From the NCBI GenBank assembly GCA_031002005.1, contig CM061920.1, positions 114,938,095-115,002,094 on the forward strand: 64,000 bases of DNA. The letters are read 5' to 3'. How positions within the stretch are numbered: the stretch's first letter is position 1; each line of letters begins with the position of its first letter. Under the pieces are notes generated by a model that saw only the letters and a list, made by a program, of their open reading frames with translations, was not told the origin of the DNA and made no database searches. Shown piece by piece: positions 1-10,799 of the stretch. The stretch is from Vandiemenella viatica. Its lineage: Eukaryota; Arthropoda; Insecta; Orthoptera; Morabidae. Position numbers and translations under genes: made by a program.

Positions 1-1615
1 GAAAGTTAAAGTTCACATCGATGAACACATGTCGGAAAAGTTCAAATTTCTACAGTTGTCTATCCTGTTAGTAATGGCGTCAGTCAGTCATGCTTCCCAA
101 TTTCCGGCTTCCCATCAGCCACCGCGAGCCGGTCTCGCTCAAATCCGCGAAACCGCGAGCTACGTGCTCTATCGACAAGTTGTTCGAACAGACTGGGGAG
201 AAACCATGTCTGGGCTTACTTTTATCAAAATGGTCTACTGACCTAAACAACAGTCTATCTAGAAAAAGAATTTGTTAATTTAGAACTTCCAGAAAATCAC
301 AAGATGAAGAGCGTAACGAGACAAGTGTGGTGATGTGGTTGGTTATGGTTTTAAAGCTTCCAGACCGGTGTAAATGAATTTTGAAATTTGGATAATCGGA
401 AAGCACATTTGTTTAGAGTATTGCGATACGTCACATCCGAAATATGGATTTGCTAAAGTTTAAAATCTCAAGTTAATACTATTTTCAAAGTGTTCCCCAG
501 CTCCTGCGAGTTCAGTGGTGTAAAAATCTTTTAAATCGGTTAAGGATATCAAAAGTTATTGAATTTCTAAAATTTGCTAATTTCCTAGGTGGTGCAAGAA
601 TTTATTCACTTTTTGTTTAAAGTCGGTTGTGGCCTGAAACTATTTTTAAACCAGACCTTTATTTTATTTCAGTACTTCAGAAAAGTTTTTAGTTCGTGAA
701 ATATATTAGTCAGAGAGAAATTCAATTTGCAAGTCGGTTTCTACGACGCCACCAAAAAACGGATTTTCATTTGTTTATATCTTCTGTTTATTTGTTGATG
801 GCTATTGGAAACTTAAAGAATATTGGCTTGCCGGTTATTTAGCTTGGTTAAATCTACTTTTAAACCTCTGAAATTGCTTAGATGTGCTGGAATTAATTAT
901 TGACCTCCACCCATGTGATGATGCTTTAAAAATCATATTTACTGCTTTAAACCTGTCGGAAACTATGAGTTATTAGTGAATTTAATATCAAATGGTGAAA
1001 TTACTATTATGAAAGTGCTTTAGAGTGGTCAATTACGTGGAATATTAGTGATATGGTTGTTTAACCAAACCTGTTTATTTCACTTCAGAATTATTATGGA
1101 TTATGCTCATTTAGGTAAGTTTATGGTTTATATTTTACTAGAAACTTCTTATTTATGGTTGCTATGTGTTGTTTATTTACTTTTCTGAACCTAAAGTGTT
1201 ATTTCGATTTCAACTATAGTATCATGTACTGAATGTTAACTTCAAACTTCGCCGGATTTTTACTGAATATTGAAAATAGAGAGTAAGGTAGCTTACATAG
1301 CGCTATCGGCACGAGACATGACATATAGAAACAAGATGGCCAGAGTAGACAACCGAAGGATGCGAAAGCGCGCCAGAGACAAGACACAAACAAACCAGCT
1401 GGCCCAACAGACGAATGATGAGAACGCATAATTGTGTAAATATGATACAGGCAAAACATGCTTTGTGTAAGGAAACGGTGATGCGTAGCTACATACCATA
1501 CTAAAAAATGTAAATAGTAAGTAACTATTAGCTATAAAAATATCCCATGCTCATAATTACGTAATAATTGGAAAAAATGTATATAAAACTGCATATAAAA
1601 ACTGTAACACAGATT
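1..1615. other. AT-rich non-coding stretch
   Basis: I see no convincing gene here. Short open frames at 29-278 and 1214-1499 overlap each other in different frames and match nothing I recognise. Positions 1310-1440 are more GC-rich than their surroundings and could be a fragment of an unidentified repeat. A hammerhead-like motif and a possible exon follow immediately downstream. Confidence 0.5.
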
Positions 1616-1658
1616 CGTCGCTGATGATGCCTCGATGAGAGGTAAATCGCGTATGACG
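1616..1658 (+). ncRNA. Hammerhead-ribozyme-like motif (degenerate)
   Basis: A perfect core box CTGATGA (1621-1627) is followed by a 4-bp stem CCTC/GAGG (1630-1633 with 1639-1642, loop GATGA). The position expected to hold GAAAC reads TAAATC. Outside the core, CGTC (1616-1619) can pair with GACG (1655-1658) as stem I. Penelope-like elements and retrozymes are known to carry minimal hammerheads of this shape. The altered GAAA box suggests a decayed copy. No reverse transcriptase lies beside it, so its parent element is unknown. Confidence 0.4.
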
Positions 1659-1728
1659 CAACAATAAATAAATTAAACAGTTGCATTGGCGTTATCATTC
1701 AACTGGTAATTAAATATTATAATTGCAG

Positions 1729-1920
1729 CATGCACAGATCAGTAAGTTTGGTAAAATCAATGGCAAACTGGCTGTTTTATTTGAGTTTGTTGAAAATGTG
1801 AGCAGAAAAGTGGATTCTCTAAATGCCCAAGGACTGCAACATTTGGAAGCTCAAGAATTTTTATCCATAGAGAATGCAGTGAAACCTTTCTATCTCTCAT
1901 CAATAACAACATTTGACTGA
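1729..1920 (+). CDS. Possible terminal exon or pseudogene fragment, unidentified
   Basis: A 63-codon open frame begins directly after an acceptor-like sequence (AATTGCAG ending at 1728) and ends at TGA 1918-1920. The peptide contains FGKINGKLAVLFEFVENVS and has normal globular amino-acid use, unlike the low-complexity frames around it. I do not recognise the family. A long T run follows at 2065. It could be the last exon of a host gene on the plus strand (opposite to MIC60), a processed-gene fragment, or chance. No donor or poly(A) evidence settles this. Confidence 0.3.
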   Translation, partial: HAQISKFGKINGKLAVLFEFVENVSRKVDSLNAQGLQHLEAQEFLSIENAVKPFYLSSITTFD

Positions 1921-2062
1921 CCATCCGTCATAATGTAGACACTTGTGATAACTATATAAGCAAGCAGGAGTCTCTCTAGTCATAGGGTTGGTGAAGTTGG
2001 AGGTAGCATATAAGACAAGCTTTAACAGATCAGCTTATTTTTAAGAAAAGTTTTCTTCTTCT

Positions 2063-2064
<2 letters not shown>

Positions 2065-2117
<53 letters not shown>
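2065..2117. repeat. 53-bp poly(T) tract
   Basis: Uninterrupted T run preceded by a TTC-rich stretch. Read on the minus strand it would be the poly(A) tail of a retroposed sequence lying at about 2118-2350, where I recognise no family. It may equally be a simple expansion. Confidence 0.8.
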
Positions 2118-2120
<3 letters not shown>

Positions 2121-2432
2121 GCAGAGATTATTATTAATCGAATAGTAGTTGCCCGAGATTATAAACTGCACTGAAACAAGTTCATTTGAGGGCACAACTG
2201 AAGAAAATCGTAGATATGTTGAATTTGGCCTTGGAAGAACTGTCTGTGTAGCAGAAAGTGGAATGTTGCTTTCCTTAGCAAGTGAATGGTTGTCGTTGCT
2301 TGTACTAATTGATATGTAGCACAGTGTTGTTTATGAACCATATCTGGTAGATAACTGCAAGATATTAAGACTGAGTAATGTTGCTGGCATGCTTGACAAA
2401 AGAATGACAGAACACACTGTAAGAACCTTAGA

Positions 2433-3779
2433 ATTTTGGCAAATTCTTGTTTCCCTGGTGGTAAAATGTTCTATGGATCGATTTTGAAGTTACCGATGTT
2501 GGACTTAGAAATTTCGAGAAGAGTAGTTGTCAACTTAAAGGAATTTGCCTGTAATCTTCCCCATAGTTACAATCCACCATAAAAATCATTTTAAAGTGTA
2601 TTTATCACATCACGAAATGTTTATTTTAGGAGATATTCCGCTTTGTTCAAGCTTTGAAACACACGATCATAGAAGTAGAAATTCTAAGATTTGTAATATC
2701 TTTAAATCGAGTAAAGCAACAGCTGAACTTTTATCACCAGCTATAGTCAGCAGTGTTCTGGATATTTTGGCAGTAAAATTAAATAATTTGGCAAAGTTTA
2801 ATTAGCGATTTTAATTAAGAGAAAATAATGAATGTTTTAATTAAAAGGAATATTAATTTGAAATTTATATCAGTAGATAGCCCTAATTAAGACGATTCTG
2901 AACATATAGTGGTTTCGGTGAAAAGTTTTAGCATTTGTCTGGTAATTAAGTTTTTGAAAATAGATTGTCGTTGATTGTCGCTGTAAAAATTCAAACATTT
3001 GGGTTAATCCCCTGCTTTAGAGCTTTGTATCACCACGCGGAATTAAATAAAACTTTAAAACTAATTACTCTAAATTTCTCACTAAACTGCCGTTGGACTT
3101 CCAGTAGATAAGTCTAGACACTGTCAAAGTTTAAATATTTTTAATAAACTGGATCGTTAAATAAATTACACACACTTTTGATCTCGCGGAAGCGAAAAGA
3201 TGTGATACCGTTGCTTACGTCACTGATTCTAGTGGTTCCTATAAAAAGACCCCGCCGCCATCATGTTTTTGTCTTTTCTGTATCCGGGGAGCATTATTTG
3301 AGTGAGCCTGCATCAGTCTGGTGTCGGGGCGGGAGGAAACCTGTTTAATGTTGCCGCCATTGAGTCAGCCATGTTGGAACTCTGGTGATTTTCTGCGAGT
3401 GTAATGTCGAGGTAGAACTTAGAAATCCAAAAGGGGTGCGGTCGGTAAAATTTCTCTCCACAACCTGCAATATTTGGAAAAGTCTGTTCGATTGCCTGCT
3501 CAACTGTGTAATGCTATTTTGAACTTGTGATTTCTTTTAAATAAACTTCAAATTTTTCGAGTACAGTGGAATTGTGATTTCATAGTAGACAGTAGACCTT
3601 TTCTAGATTTGTGGTTTAGTAACAGATCTAGTGGCGACCTTCGAGCATTTACGTTGAGTTTCTGTCAGGCTACATGGTCAAATTCAAATTATTTTATGAA
3701 CTTTCCGCAGAACTTTGAATCCACATAAACTGTTAGTTGAGGCACTAAGGCGATACTGCAGCCCCGGTATCAGCCTTGG
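2433..3779 (+). repeat. LTR-like direct repeat, 5' copy (family L1)
   Basis: This 1347-bp sequence recurs at 12192-13539 (1348 bp) in the same orientation. By eye I count about 13 substitutions and one 1-bp indel, so about 99% identity. It contains a TATA box (TATAAAAAG, 3240-3248) about 300 bp upstream of an AATAAA signal (3540-3545), as in the U3-R-U5 layout of an LTR. The ends are not clean TG...CA: similarity starts at ATTTTGGC and stops at CAGCCTTGG, although CTTACA follows closely in both copies. The sequence just after this copy reads ACATGG, which could be an LTR end plus the TGG of a primer site. A segmental duplication is the main alternative. Confidence 0.65.
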
Positions 3780-4432
3780 GTCTTACATGGAAACTGTAAG
3801 GCTCGCGTTTGAATATTTCAAACGGTGGACGAAGAAAATTTACCATCCTTTTGTGCTACGAGTGGAATTCGGGGAATAACCGACACCATCTCAACCTACT
3901 CATCATGTAATGCTTGCCGCCTACGATACCACCCGCTCACTGAGGCCAGATTCAGCACCCGCTACCAGACGAGCGTCACCTGCGCCACCACAATCAGACT
4001 TCACACTACGCCGTCAAGCGTCTGACCTCATCAGCTGTTCGCCGAGAGATGTGGCGGGATGCCTACTCCAACCTGATAACTTCCCAGACCAACTGCTGTT
4101 CCCGCGGCTCCGACAACGACAGAAGATACTGTAGACAAATACTGGAATACCTTGAAAATTCAAAAACAAGTAATTGCTACAATTCTTTTTCACCAACATT
4201 CAAGTCAGCAAGTGACTACTATTTTGTATTCTTTGCATTTGTGGGAGAATACACACTACTTCAATGCAAGCTTTTTCAGAGGAAAGCCACCTAGTAAATA
4301 TTATTGTTGGCATTCCATGCATCTTTTTAAAACCAGGGTTTCCATTAAAATGATTCCACACTCCAATTTGCCTATTGATTGTCAACATAGGAAGGTGGAT
4401 AAGAAGAAAACTTTTTCACATTCTACTTACGA

Positions 4433-5077
4433 TTGTTTTGGGACGGGGATGGGGAAAAGCCTATTGCACCCTTACCAACAAAGAAAAAGAAAACTATTTT
4501 GAGTTACGATTCCTTTGGGAGGGGGACTAAAATGATAAGTCAGTTGAACCCCTTACCAACAAACAGAAGACAGATACTTTTCTCAGAAAGGAGGAATGTA
4601 CTTAAGCTTAAAATCACTACACCTAACATGGTACCAACACAATTAACCTACCTTTTGAGGATTTGTAAGACATTTCATGTCATTTTCAATATTTTTCTAT
4701 TTTGTATCATTTCGGTTTTTAGTATTTGTATATTTGAAGCTATTGCACAGCAAATTTTGATTTTGGATGATGTAAGGGAGCATAAAGTGTTGCTACCACT
4801 TTGCTTTTCTATTGTGTACTATATGATAACAATTTACCATCTACCTTGGGAAATCATACAACAGTTTGAACCAGATAGGATTTCTAAGGCATCAGGGATG
4901 GAACTAATTGAAGTAGAGATGAAGTGTCGAAGAGAGGAAGTTATGTGCACAAAAGAGGAAGTAGATGCTCTTATTAAAGTATGTGTGAGGATGCGATTTG
5001 TTTTTCTATGTTTATGGGGGCGGCTGGATGAGAAGATAGTAACATTTTGGGGGAATGCAATATTATTATTTTATTAA
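4433..5077 (+). CDS. Hypothetical 214-codon open frame, doubtful
   Basis: This is the longest open frame in the interior of the L1 repeat pair. The start is basic and lysine-rich. Two hydrophobic stretches follow at about residues 75-100 and 112-135, then an acidic, charged segment rich in Glu and Lys. I recognise no domain. Its first 150 bp contain an imprecise 80-bp tandem duplication (two copies of a CCCTTACCAACAAA segment), which could inflate an open frame by chance. It may be a remnant of an envelope-like or accessory protein, but nothing supports that beyond hydrophobicity. Confidence 0.2.
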   Translation: MFWDGDGEKPIAPLPTKKKKTILSYDSFGRGTKMISQLNPLPTNRRQILFSERRNVLKLKITTPNMVPTQLTYLLRICKTFHVIFNIFLFCIISVFSICIFEAIAQQILILDDVREHKVLLPLCFSIVYYMITIYHLPWEIIQQFEPDRISKASGMELIEVEMKCRREEVMCTKEEVDALIKVCVRMRFVFLCLWGRLDEKIVTFWGNAILLFY

Positions 5078-5219
5078 TAGGACCAGGAAATAGAGACTCA
5101 CCTACGAATCCCATAATTAATATTATTAGGGCCAGGAAGCAGAGACTTGCCTGCGAATCCCATAATTATTAGGGCCAGGAAGCAGAGACTCACCTGAGTA
5201 TCCCATAATTAATATTAGC
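5077..5219. repeat. Short tandem repeat, three units of 42-52 bp
   Basis: Three consecutive units contain AGG(A/G)CCAGGAA(A/G)(T/C)AGAGACT, then CCCATAATTA. They differ by a few substitutions and a short AT indel. Confidence 0.8.
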
Positions 5220-5365
5220 ATTACCACCCTTTAGGCATCACTCCACAGAGAGGATGACCATAATTCAAATGTACAAAACATTCAAGTAACACACAGGGCG
5301 ACCAAACAATTAGTGCATGACCCAAGACAAATAGACTTCCTCCACAGTAAGGGCATGACACTCAC

Positions 5366-5420
<55 letters not shown>
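5366..5420. repeat. (TA)n microsatellite
   Basis: Almost pure TA dinucleotide tract, broken once. It lies on the left of the palindromic insertion at 5461-5990, with a matching tract at 5993-6041. The palindrome probably inserted into a TA microsatellite. Confidence 0.9.
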
Positions 5421-5424
<4 letters not shown>

Positions 5425-5460
5425 ACAATGAGCAGGAAAAAGCTTTAAGGCAATAAAATT

Positions 5461-5986
5461 AAGGAAGGATAGGGAAATATGACCCAGCACTTACCACAGA
5501 TGAAGGCGGCTGGGACGACGAACAAAAAACAAACACAAGAGAAGTGCAATATTTCGGCCTACAGCAGCCTTAAACGTGCAGAAGGTGAAGCCCCAGGCGG
5601 CGTCACATGTGTACACATAGACAGCCGACTGGTGAATGGCGTCTCAGGCACGGATGGTAGTTTAGGTGGTGGGAGGGGGGGGGGGGAATAAGCTCAAATA
5701 TTAGATCGATAAATAACATATCGTTATCAGTATCGATTATCGATCTAATATTTGAGCTTACTCCCCCCCCCCCCTCCCACCACCTAAACTACCATCCGTG
5801 CCTGAGACGCCATTCACCAGTCGGCTGTCTATGTGTACACATGTGACGCCGCCTGGGGCTTCACCTTCTGCACGTTTAAGGCTACTGTAGGCCGAAATAT
5901 TGCACTTCTCTTGTGTTTGTTTTTTGTTCGTCGTCCCAGCCGCCTTCATCTGTGGTAAGTGCTGGGTCATATTTCCCTATCCTTCC

Positions 5987-5990
<4 letters not shown>
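5461..5990. mobile_element. Near-perfect palindromic fold-back element, PLE-arm type
   Basis: Two arms of about 240 bp (5461-5710 and 5741-5990) are inverted copies with only a few differences, separated by a 30-bp AT-rich centre. Both arms encode the same 70-residue open frame on opposite strands and end in runs of about 13 G or C at the inner side. Each arm carries the module CCGAAATATTG and a terminal block GGTAAGTGCTGGGTC that recur in degenerate form in the fold-back at 29634-30876 and at 31545-31715. About 40 bp of unmatched sequence (5421-5460) precede the left arm, as also seen at 29634. I interpret it as two inverted pseudo-LTR arms of a PLE without a coding core. A snapback MITE is the alternative. 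Confidence 0.6.

Positions 5991-5992
<2 letters not shown>

Positions 5993-6041
<49 letters not shown>
5993..6041. repeat. (TA)n microsatellite
   Basis: About 24 TA units directly abut the right end of the palindrome. The non-coding AT-rich sequence that follows, to about 7440, shows no gene. Confidence 0.9.
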
Positions 6042-6046
<5 letters not shown>

Positions 6047-7749
6047 GTTTGTATTATCTTAACTGTTTATTTTATGTACCATACAGAGTTTTGGGGTCAG
6101 TGATACCTATTGTTTCATATACTGAAGAGATTAAGATATGTTTTGTAATATGATGATACACATACTTTCAACATTTATAATATTAAAATTCTTTGAAACT
6201 TTTAACTTCATTAAGTAATTTGCTATACACATTGTCTTATTTACCCAACTGAGGTTGAGGAATTTTTGTGCTTTGATGCACCTTAGGCACTTCATAATGG
6301 CCTTAAGCAATGATATTTGAGAGGATTTGGGATTTGTTTAAAGAACATGTGACATAATTGGCAGCCATGAGCTGACCTAGTAAGAATTACCCTACAATAT
6401 GTTGACTTTGTACCAGTGTACTGGTACCATCAAAACTTCGTTGTGTTACTTTAAAAATGAATATGGATATTTTGTAAACAGCAGTATACTGCTGAATGGA
6501 AACTACGTTTCCTTTCTAATTTTCCACCAACATACCTTTAGGATGTTTATCTTGTATTTCTTATAAAATTTGTTGTAAATTATTATACTGTATGCTTACT
6601 ATTGTCATTGCAACAATTTCGTAGATGTAAGGGATACATAAGCTTGGCATGAACCAAGTTCAACTTTTCTGTGTTTAATTGGATATATATGCTTGTACTT
6701 TTTTTTGGTATGTTTCACTATTTTTTCTTTTTATAAGTCTTGAAACATTGCTTACTTTCTTAGTGAAGACATACAAATAATATTTTTGTTTTCTTTAATT
6801 AATTCTTACTATTTGTGACTACTTTCCTTTGCTAAGGAAGATCATTACTCAATACTATATTTCATTTACCCAAAATATGGGAACATTTAAGTATTTGCAG
6901 TTCTAACATTGTACATTTTCCTTTTATATTTTTCTTTTATGAATATGTTAGTGTTTAAGAACAGTTTGACCACCACTAATTCCCACTATTTTTTCGGTTT
7001 TGTGTGATTCACAGACAAGCTAGCTGACCGAGATCCCCAGGCCACTCCTGCTGCGTCAGGAACCGGGGATGATGGACGTTTCTCGGCAGACCTAGCTACA
7101 AGGCTATTGCTTTATATAATTTGCGAGCCTTAGAGTCTGCTCCTGTTACAGAACTTGGGTTTTCACCCATTATTAGGGAGTTGTGTGATAAGTGACAAAA
7201 GGGAAAAGTGATAGTTTCAGGCCAAAATAAAACAAAATAATATTTAAATAAGGATGTTTAGTACAAACGAAAGACTTTCTTTTAATGGGATTGCATAATA
7301 CAATTTGTTTATACTTACTAAAACACAACAATTTTTTTTTATTTCTATGTTTGTAAAATCATAAACCTGACTGTTTGTTTTTCGGAAAACAAATTTGATA
7401 TTCTATATGTTAATATTTTTGAATGTACTTTTTGAAATTTGTGTTTCATGTTTTGATAATTTGTCTATGTTTTGATATTTTTGAAATAGGTTATTTGTTA
7501 CGTGGCGATACCGCATGCACTGGCGACGGCGGACGTGACGTCACCGCCACGTACAGTCAGTGCGTATAAACATATCTCACTAACGGGACTGCACGGAAAG
7601 GAGGGGTTTGATGGGTGGGGAGAAATTACAGGAAATAAATGTGCACTCCATGATACCAGGAGAAGAAAATCCGCATGTGAGAAATGTCACTAACGGGCAC
7701 GCACAGATATACGGGGTTTTTGTGGGCGGGGAGAGCAGAGATGTGCACT

Positions 7750-8290
7750 CACGGTATCGATTTGTAAAATATTTCCTATCCGCGAAATAGTATTTTATAA
7801 TACCACCCGTATGGAAATACGGTGTTTTAGAGAAATGAGAGGCAAATAAGCGGTTTCCTTTTGTACAAATGTTCACCCGGGGTATCATTTGGTACAAAAC
7901 AGCCTATCTGCGAAATTGTATTTAACGATACTACGGTAATGCAAATACGGAGCAATTGAACGTGCATTCACAGTATCATTTAGTACAAAAGAACCCATCG
8001 AATAGGCACAGGCTGTTTTGTTTTGTACAAATGTTCACCCACGGTATCGTTTTGTACAATACAGCCCATCCGCCTAATTGTATTTAACGATACCACGGTA
8101 ATGCAAATACGGAGCAATTAAACGTGCTTTGGTACAAATCAGCCCATCCGCGAAATGGTATTTTATCACACGTATGGAAAGAAGAGGTAATTGATGGAAA
8201 GTAATAGAAAATCGCCACATTTGAAGACGTGAAGTTAACGCGGTATCGTCTTGTACCACAAAAGTTCCATCCGCGTAATTGTGTTTCTAT
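7750..8290. repeat. Left subterminal iteron array of the Merlin element
   Basis: At least four imperfect copies of a module beginning GGTATCGTTTTGTACAA, followed by CAGCCCATCCGCG and closing with ACGATACCAC about 45 bp later. GGTATCGT and ACGATACC make each module an inverted repeat. The same modules occur in opposite orientation near the right end, as expected of transposase-binding sites or recombination-amplified ends. Confidence 0.8.
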
Positions 8291-8432
8291 TTTAAATTCT
8301 TCCATGCTAGTGGCATACAGTACCACTAATTGTTATAAACTGAGTGCCTGTAATTGTTATAAACTGCCGGGACAAAGCCGTTACGTTCACTTTGCCGGCA
8401 TTAGTGGCAAGAGTTACAGTTTCATTGTGTGA

Positions 8433-9516
8433 TGGAGTAAAGCCGGACCAAGTCGCGAAAGATCGTCGTCTGAGTCTTCCTGGTCGGACGATCTAGAGCC
8501 ACGGAAACGTCGCCGATTTTCTGTTAGTTCTTTGGACGAAAGTGCAAGTAGCGGCTCCTCCGAAGTACTCGACGTACCGGATGTAAATCTCTCAGACCTA
8601 GCGGTGATGGCCCAGGATCTGCAGAGAACGATCAATTTTGTGAGGGAGCATGGCCTCATATCTGACAGATATATGTGCCCTACCTGCGGAGATAAAATGA
8701 GGCTAGTGACCATATCTCAGAAGCGCTCGGGAGATGGAGTGGGTTGGCGTTGTCGCAAAGACAACATCTGGCGCTCGATCCGTAAGGGCTCGTGGTTCAA
8801 CCACTCAGAACTATCGTTAATTGACATTCTGAAATTGTGTTACTGTTTCTGCCATATGTTTAAAGTAGAATCAGCAGCACATGAGGTTCGGTGCACAACA
8901 AAAACGGTCGTGGATTGGTATTCGTTCTGCAGGGAGGTTTGCGCCACCGCTAAGAAGAGGGTCGACAAACTAGGAGGACCAAGCCAGATAGTTCAAGTCG
9001 ATGAAAGCTGTTTCGGCAAAATAAAATATCACAGGGGCAGGGCGGGCTCAAATATATGGGTTTTTGGGGTGGTAGAGGAGGGGGGGGGGTAAAATTTTGC
9101 TCAAGGTAATTGGAAAAAAGGATAAAGGCACACTGCTCCCTCTTTGCATTAGACACATCAGACAGGGGTCGATTATTTACTCAGGCAAGTGGCCTTCATA
9201 TGGTGGGCTCAACAGTGCTGGCTTTGTGCATGCCTCAGTCAATCACAAGCTGCAATTTAAAGATTACCTGACCGGAGCATGTACAAACGCCATAGAGGCG
9301 CAGTGGTCAGCAATCAAAACCCACATTGGGAAGGGGAAACGGCGAAAAATTCCCTTACAAAGCCACCTACACGAGTACATGTGGAGAAAGAACGTGGCTT
9401 ATGGACAGTGTGTATTTCGGGCCTTGCTCAGGGATATCATCCACCCGCGATGGGGATACTTCGTAAAGGTAATCGGGTTTATTTGTTTTGGGGGATACTG
9501 CTGCAATGTTTTATAG
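8433..9516 (+). pseudogene. Merlin (ISXO2/IS1595-like) transposase, inactivated
   Basis: This would be the DDE-type transposase that cuts and re-inserts the surrounding Merlin element. The frame is open from 8433 with no convincing ATG. It has a basic PRKRRR stretch (possible nuclear signal), then a zinc-binding N-terminus (CPTCGDKM...WRCR), a helix-turn-helix-like segment (AHEVRCTTKTVVDWY) and the first catalytic Asp in VQVDESCF. A run of ten G (9081-9090) shifts the frame; the protein resumes at about 9094 with HIRQGSIIYSGKWPSY and TNAIEAQW. In active relatives the second catalytic Asp lies where this copy has Gly (SGKW), while the third acidic residue (IE) remains. Frameshift, lost Asp and missing start indicate a dead gene. 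Confidence 0.85.
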
Positions 9517-9974
9517 CCTTGTCAACTATGGTAACTGTGCTGTAGGACCGTATTATTTCCATATTTCTGTTTTGAGGTAATAATGTGCAGTTAAAACTTG
9601 TCGCGAGGCTTAACATTTTGTATCGGTATCCCAAACCGCATTGTACAGTATTTTTATTATTATTATTTTCACATTAATACCTACTTCTGGTTACTTTTTA
9701 TGTTCATTTTTACATGTGCTTTTTCGTTATTAATGTAACGTACTTCAATGTAGTAGACCGTTAATTTTTGATAGTGTACTCCGTTTTTTATTATTATTAT
9801 TATTACTCTGGCGAATTTTGGGGTTGTTCTTTGCAAATTTAATTATTTTTAGGTTTTATTTCCTTAAAATAGGGGATTAGTTTGTGGAACCTGAATCACG
9901 AGCCCTGATTAGTGCGCCTTTAACGTAGGGTAAGTTTTCCACAATTTCTTGCAACGTGAATTATTATAACTTAA

Positions 9975-10790
9975 AAATCATTTTAATTTAATTTTTTAAT
10001 TTAATTTAATTGCAATGGAGCACAGGCTCCGGTGGCAATTTCCCTACACACCCATCTTCCCCCTATCCTGCACCTACCTAAATTTGTCCTCTACAAATTT
10101 TATCTTTAAATTCTTTCAAAGTTTTCAGTAAATTATTCATCATTTCTCTTGGTAACTCATTCCAATCCCCGACACCCTTACCTAAAAAAGAGAATCTTCC
10201 TACACCCTTGTGCCTGAAATCGAGTGCCAGCTTGTGGTCATGGTCATCTTTTCCCTTCCATGCACTACTTTTCATACCTATTGCAATATCTTTCCATGCC
10301 TCATCGCCAGTATATGCCATGTACACTCCCATGACCCTCCTCATTCTCCTCCTGTCTTGCAATGAATCCCATTCCAGCTCCTTTATTATATCCGTCACTG
10401 ATTGCATTCTGCGATAATTTCCAGAAACAAATCTAGCAGCCCTTTTTTGCACCCTCTCCAACTCCTGTATTTGATAAGTAAAATGAGGTCCCATACTACA
10501 TTACCATATTCGAGCAATGGTCTGACCAAAGTTTTGTAACCCAATTCCTTGACTTCTCTTGTACATCCCCTCATCACTCTCTCCAACAAGTGCAGAACTT
10601 TGAAACCTTTTCCTACTACCTGTCCTGTGTGTCCTTCCAGTTAAGTTTGTTATCAAAAGTAATTCCATCATGCTCATCATGTAATAACCTAAGGGGTTTT
10701 TCAGGAAATGTGTTAACAGCCACTGCATAAACAACAAAGAACTATGTCAATTCAATATCTTCTAATGTGGTGAGTTTCAATTGATTACGA
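9975..10790 (-). pseudogene. 5'-truncated LINE (CR1/L2-like), reverse transcriptase C-terminus
   Basis: The minus strand encodes the conserved region after the RT palm of arthropod CR1/L2-like LINEs: YKTLVRPLLEYGNVVWD, then LERVQKRAARFVSGNY and GRFSFLGKGVGDWNELP. The frame shifts near 10450 and again upstream near 10600. The 3' end is an AATTAAATTAAATT-type microsatellite tail (about 9975-10012), typical of these LINEs, preceded by a GC-rich 3' UTR. The catalytic RT motifs and endonuclease are absent. It inserted into the Merlin element and is therefore younger than it. Confidence 0.85.
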
Positions 10791-10799
10791 ATATTAACT

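Larger units (their letters stand above)
3780..7488. other. Left part of the interior between the two L1 repeats; no gag or pol
   Basis: Between the L1 repeats I see no protease, reverse transcriptase, RNase H or integrase motif on either strand. The longest open frame (4433-5077) is described separately. The interior also carries a palindrome, two TA microsatellites and the Merlin element. A GC-rich patch at 7012-7110 can fold, because CTAGCTGACCGAGA is nearly complementary to TCTCGGCAGACCTAG. If the flanking repeats are LTRs, this is a non-autonomous (LARD-like) element. Confidence 0.5.

Noticed and set aside
29..278. Two overlapping short open frames at the left edge
   Set aside because: Neither has a recognisable motif, splice context or composition that separates it from chance, and they overlap in different frames.
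3780..3830. Primer-binding site naming a specific tRNA
   Set aside because: A TGG follows ACA near 3787, but the following bases match no tRNA 3' end I can identify with confidence.
5900..6153. Open frames reading through the TA tract as repeated Tyr-Ile
   Set aside because: By-product of a (TA)n microsatellite, which has no stop in two frames. Not protein coding.
7480..7490. An 8-bp Merlin target duplication
   Set aside because: Trying several end positions gave no matching 8-9 bp on both sides. Only the longer 46-bp direct repeat is visible.
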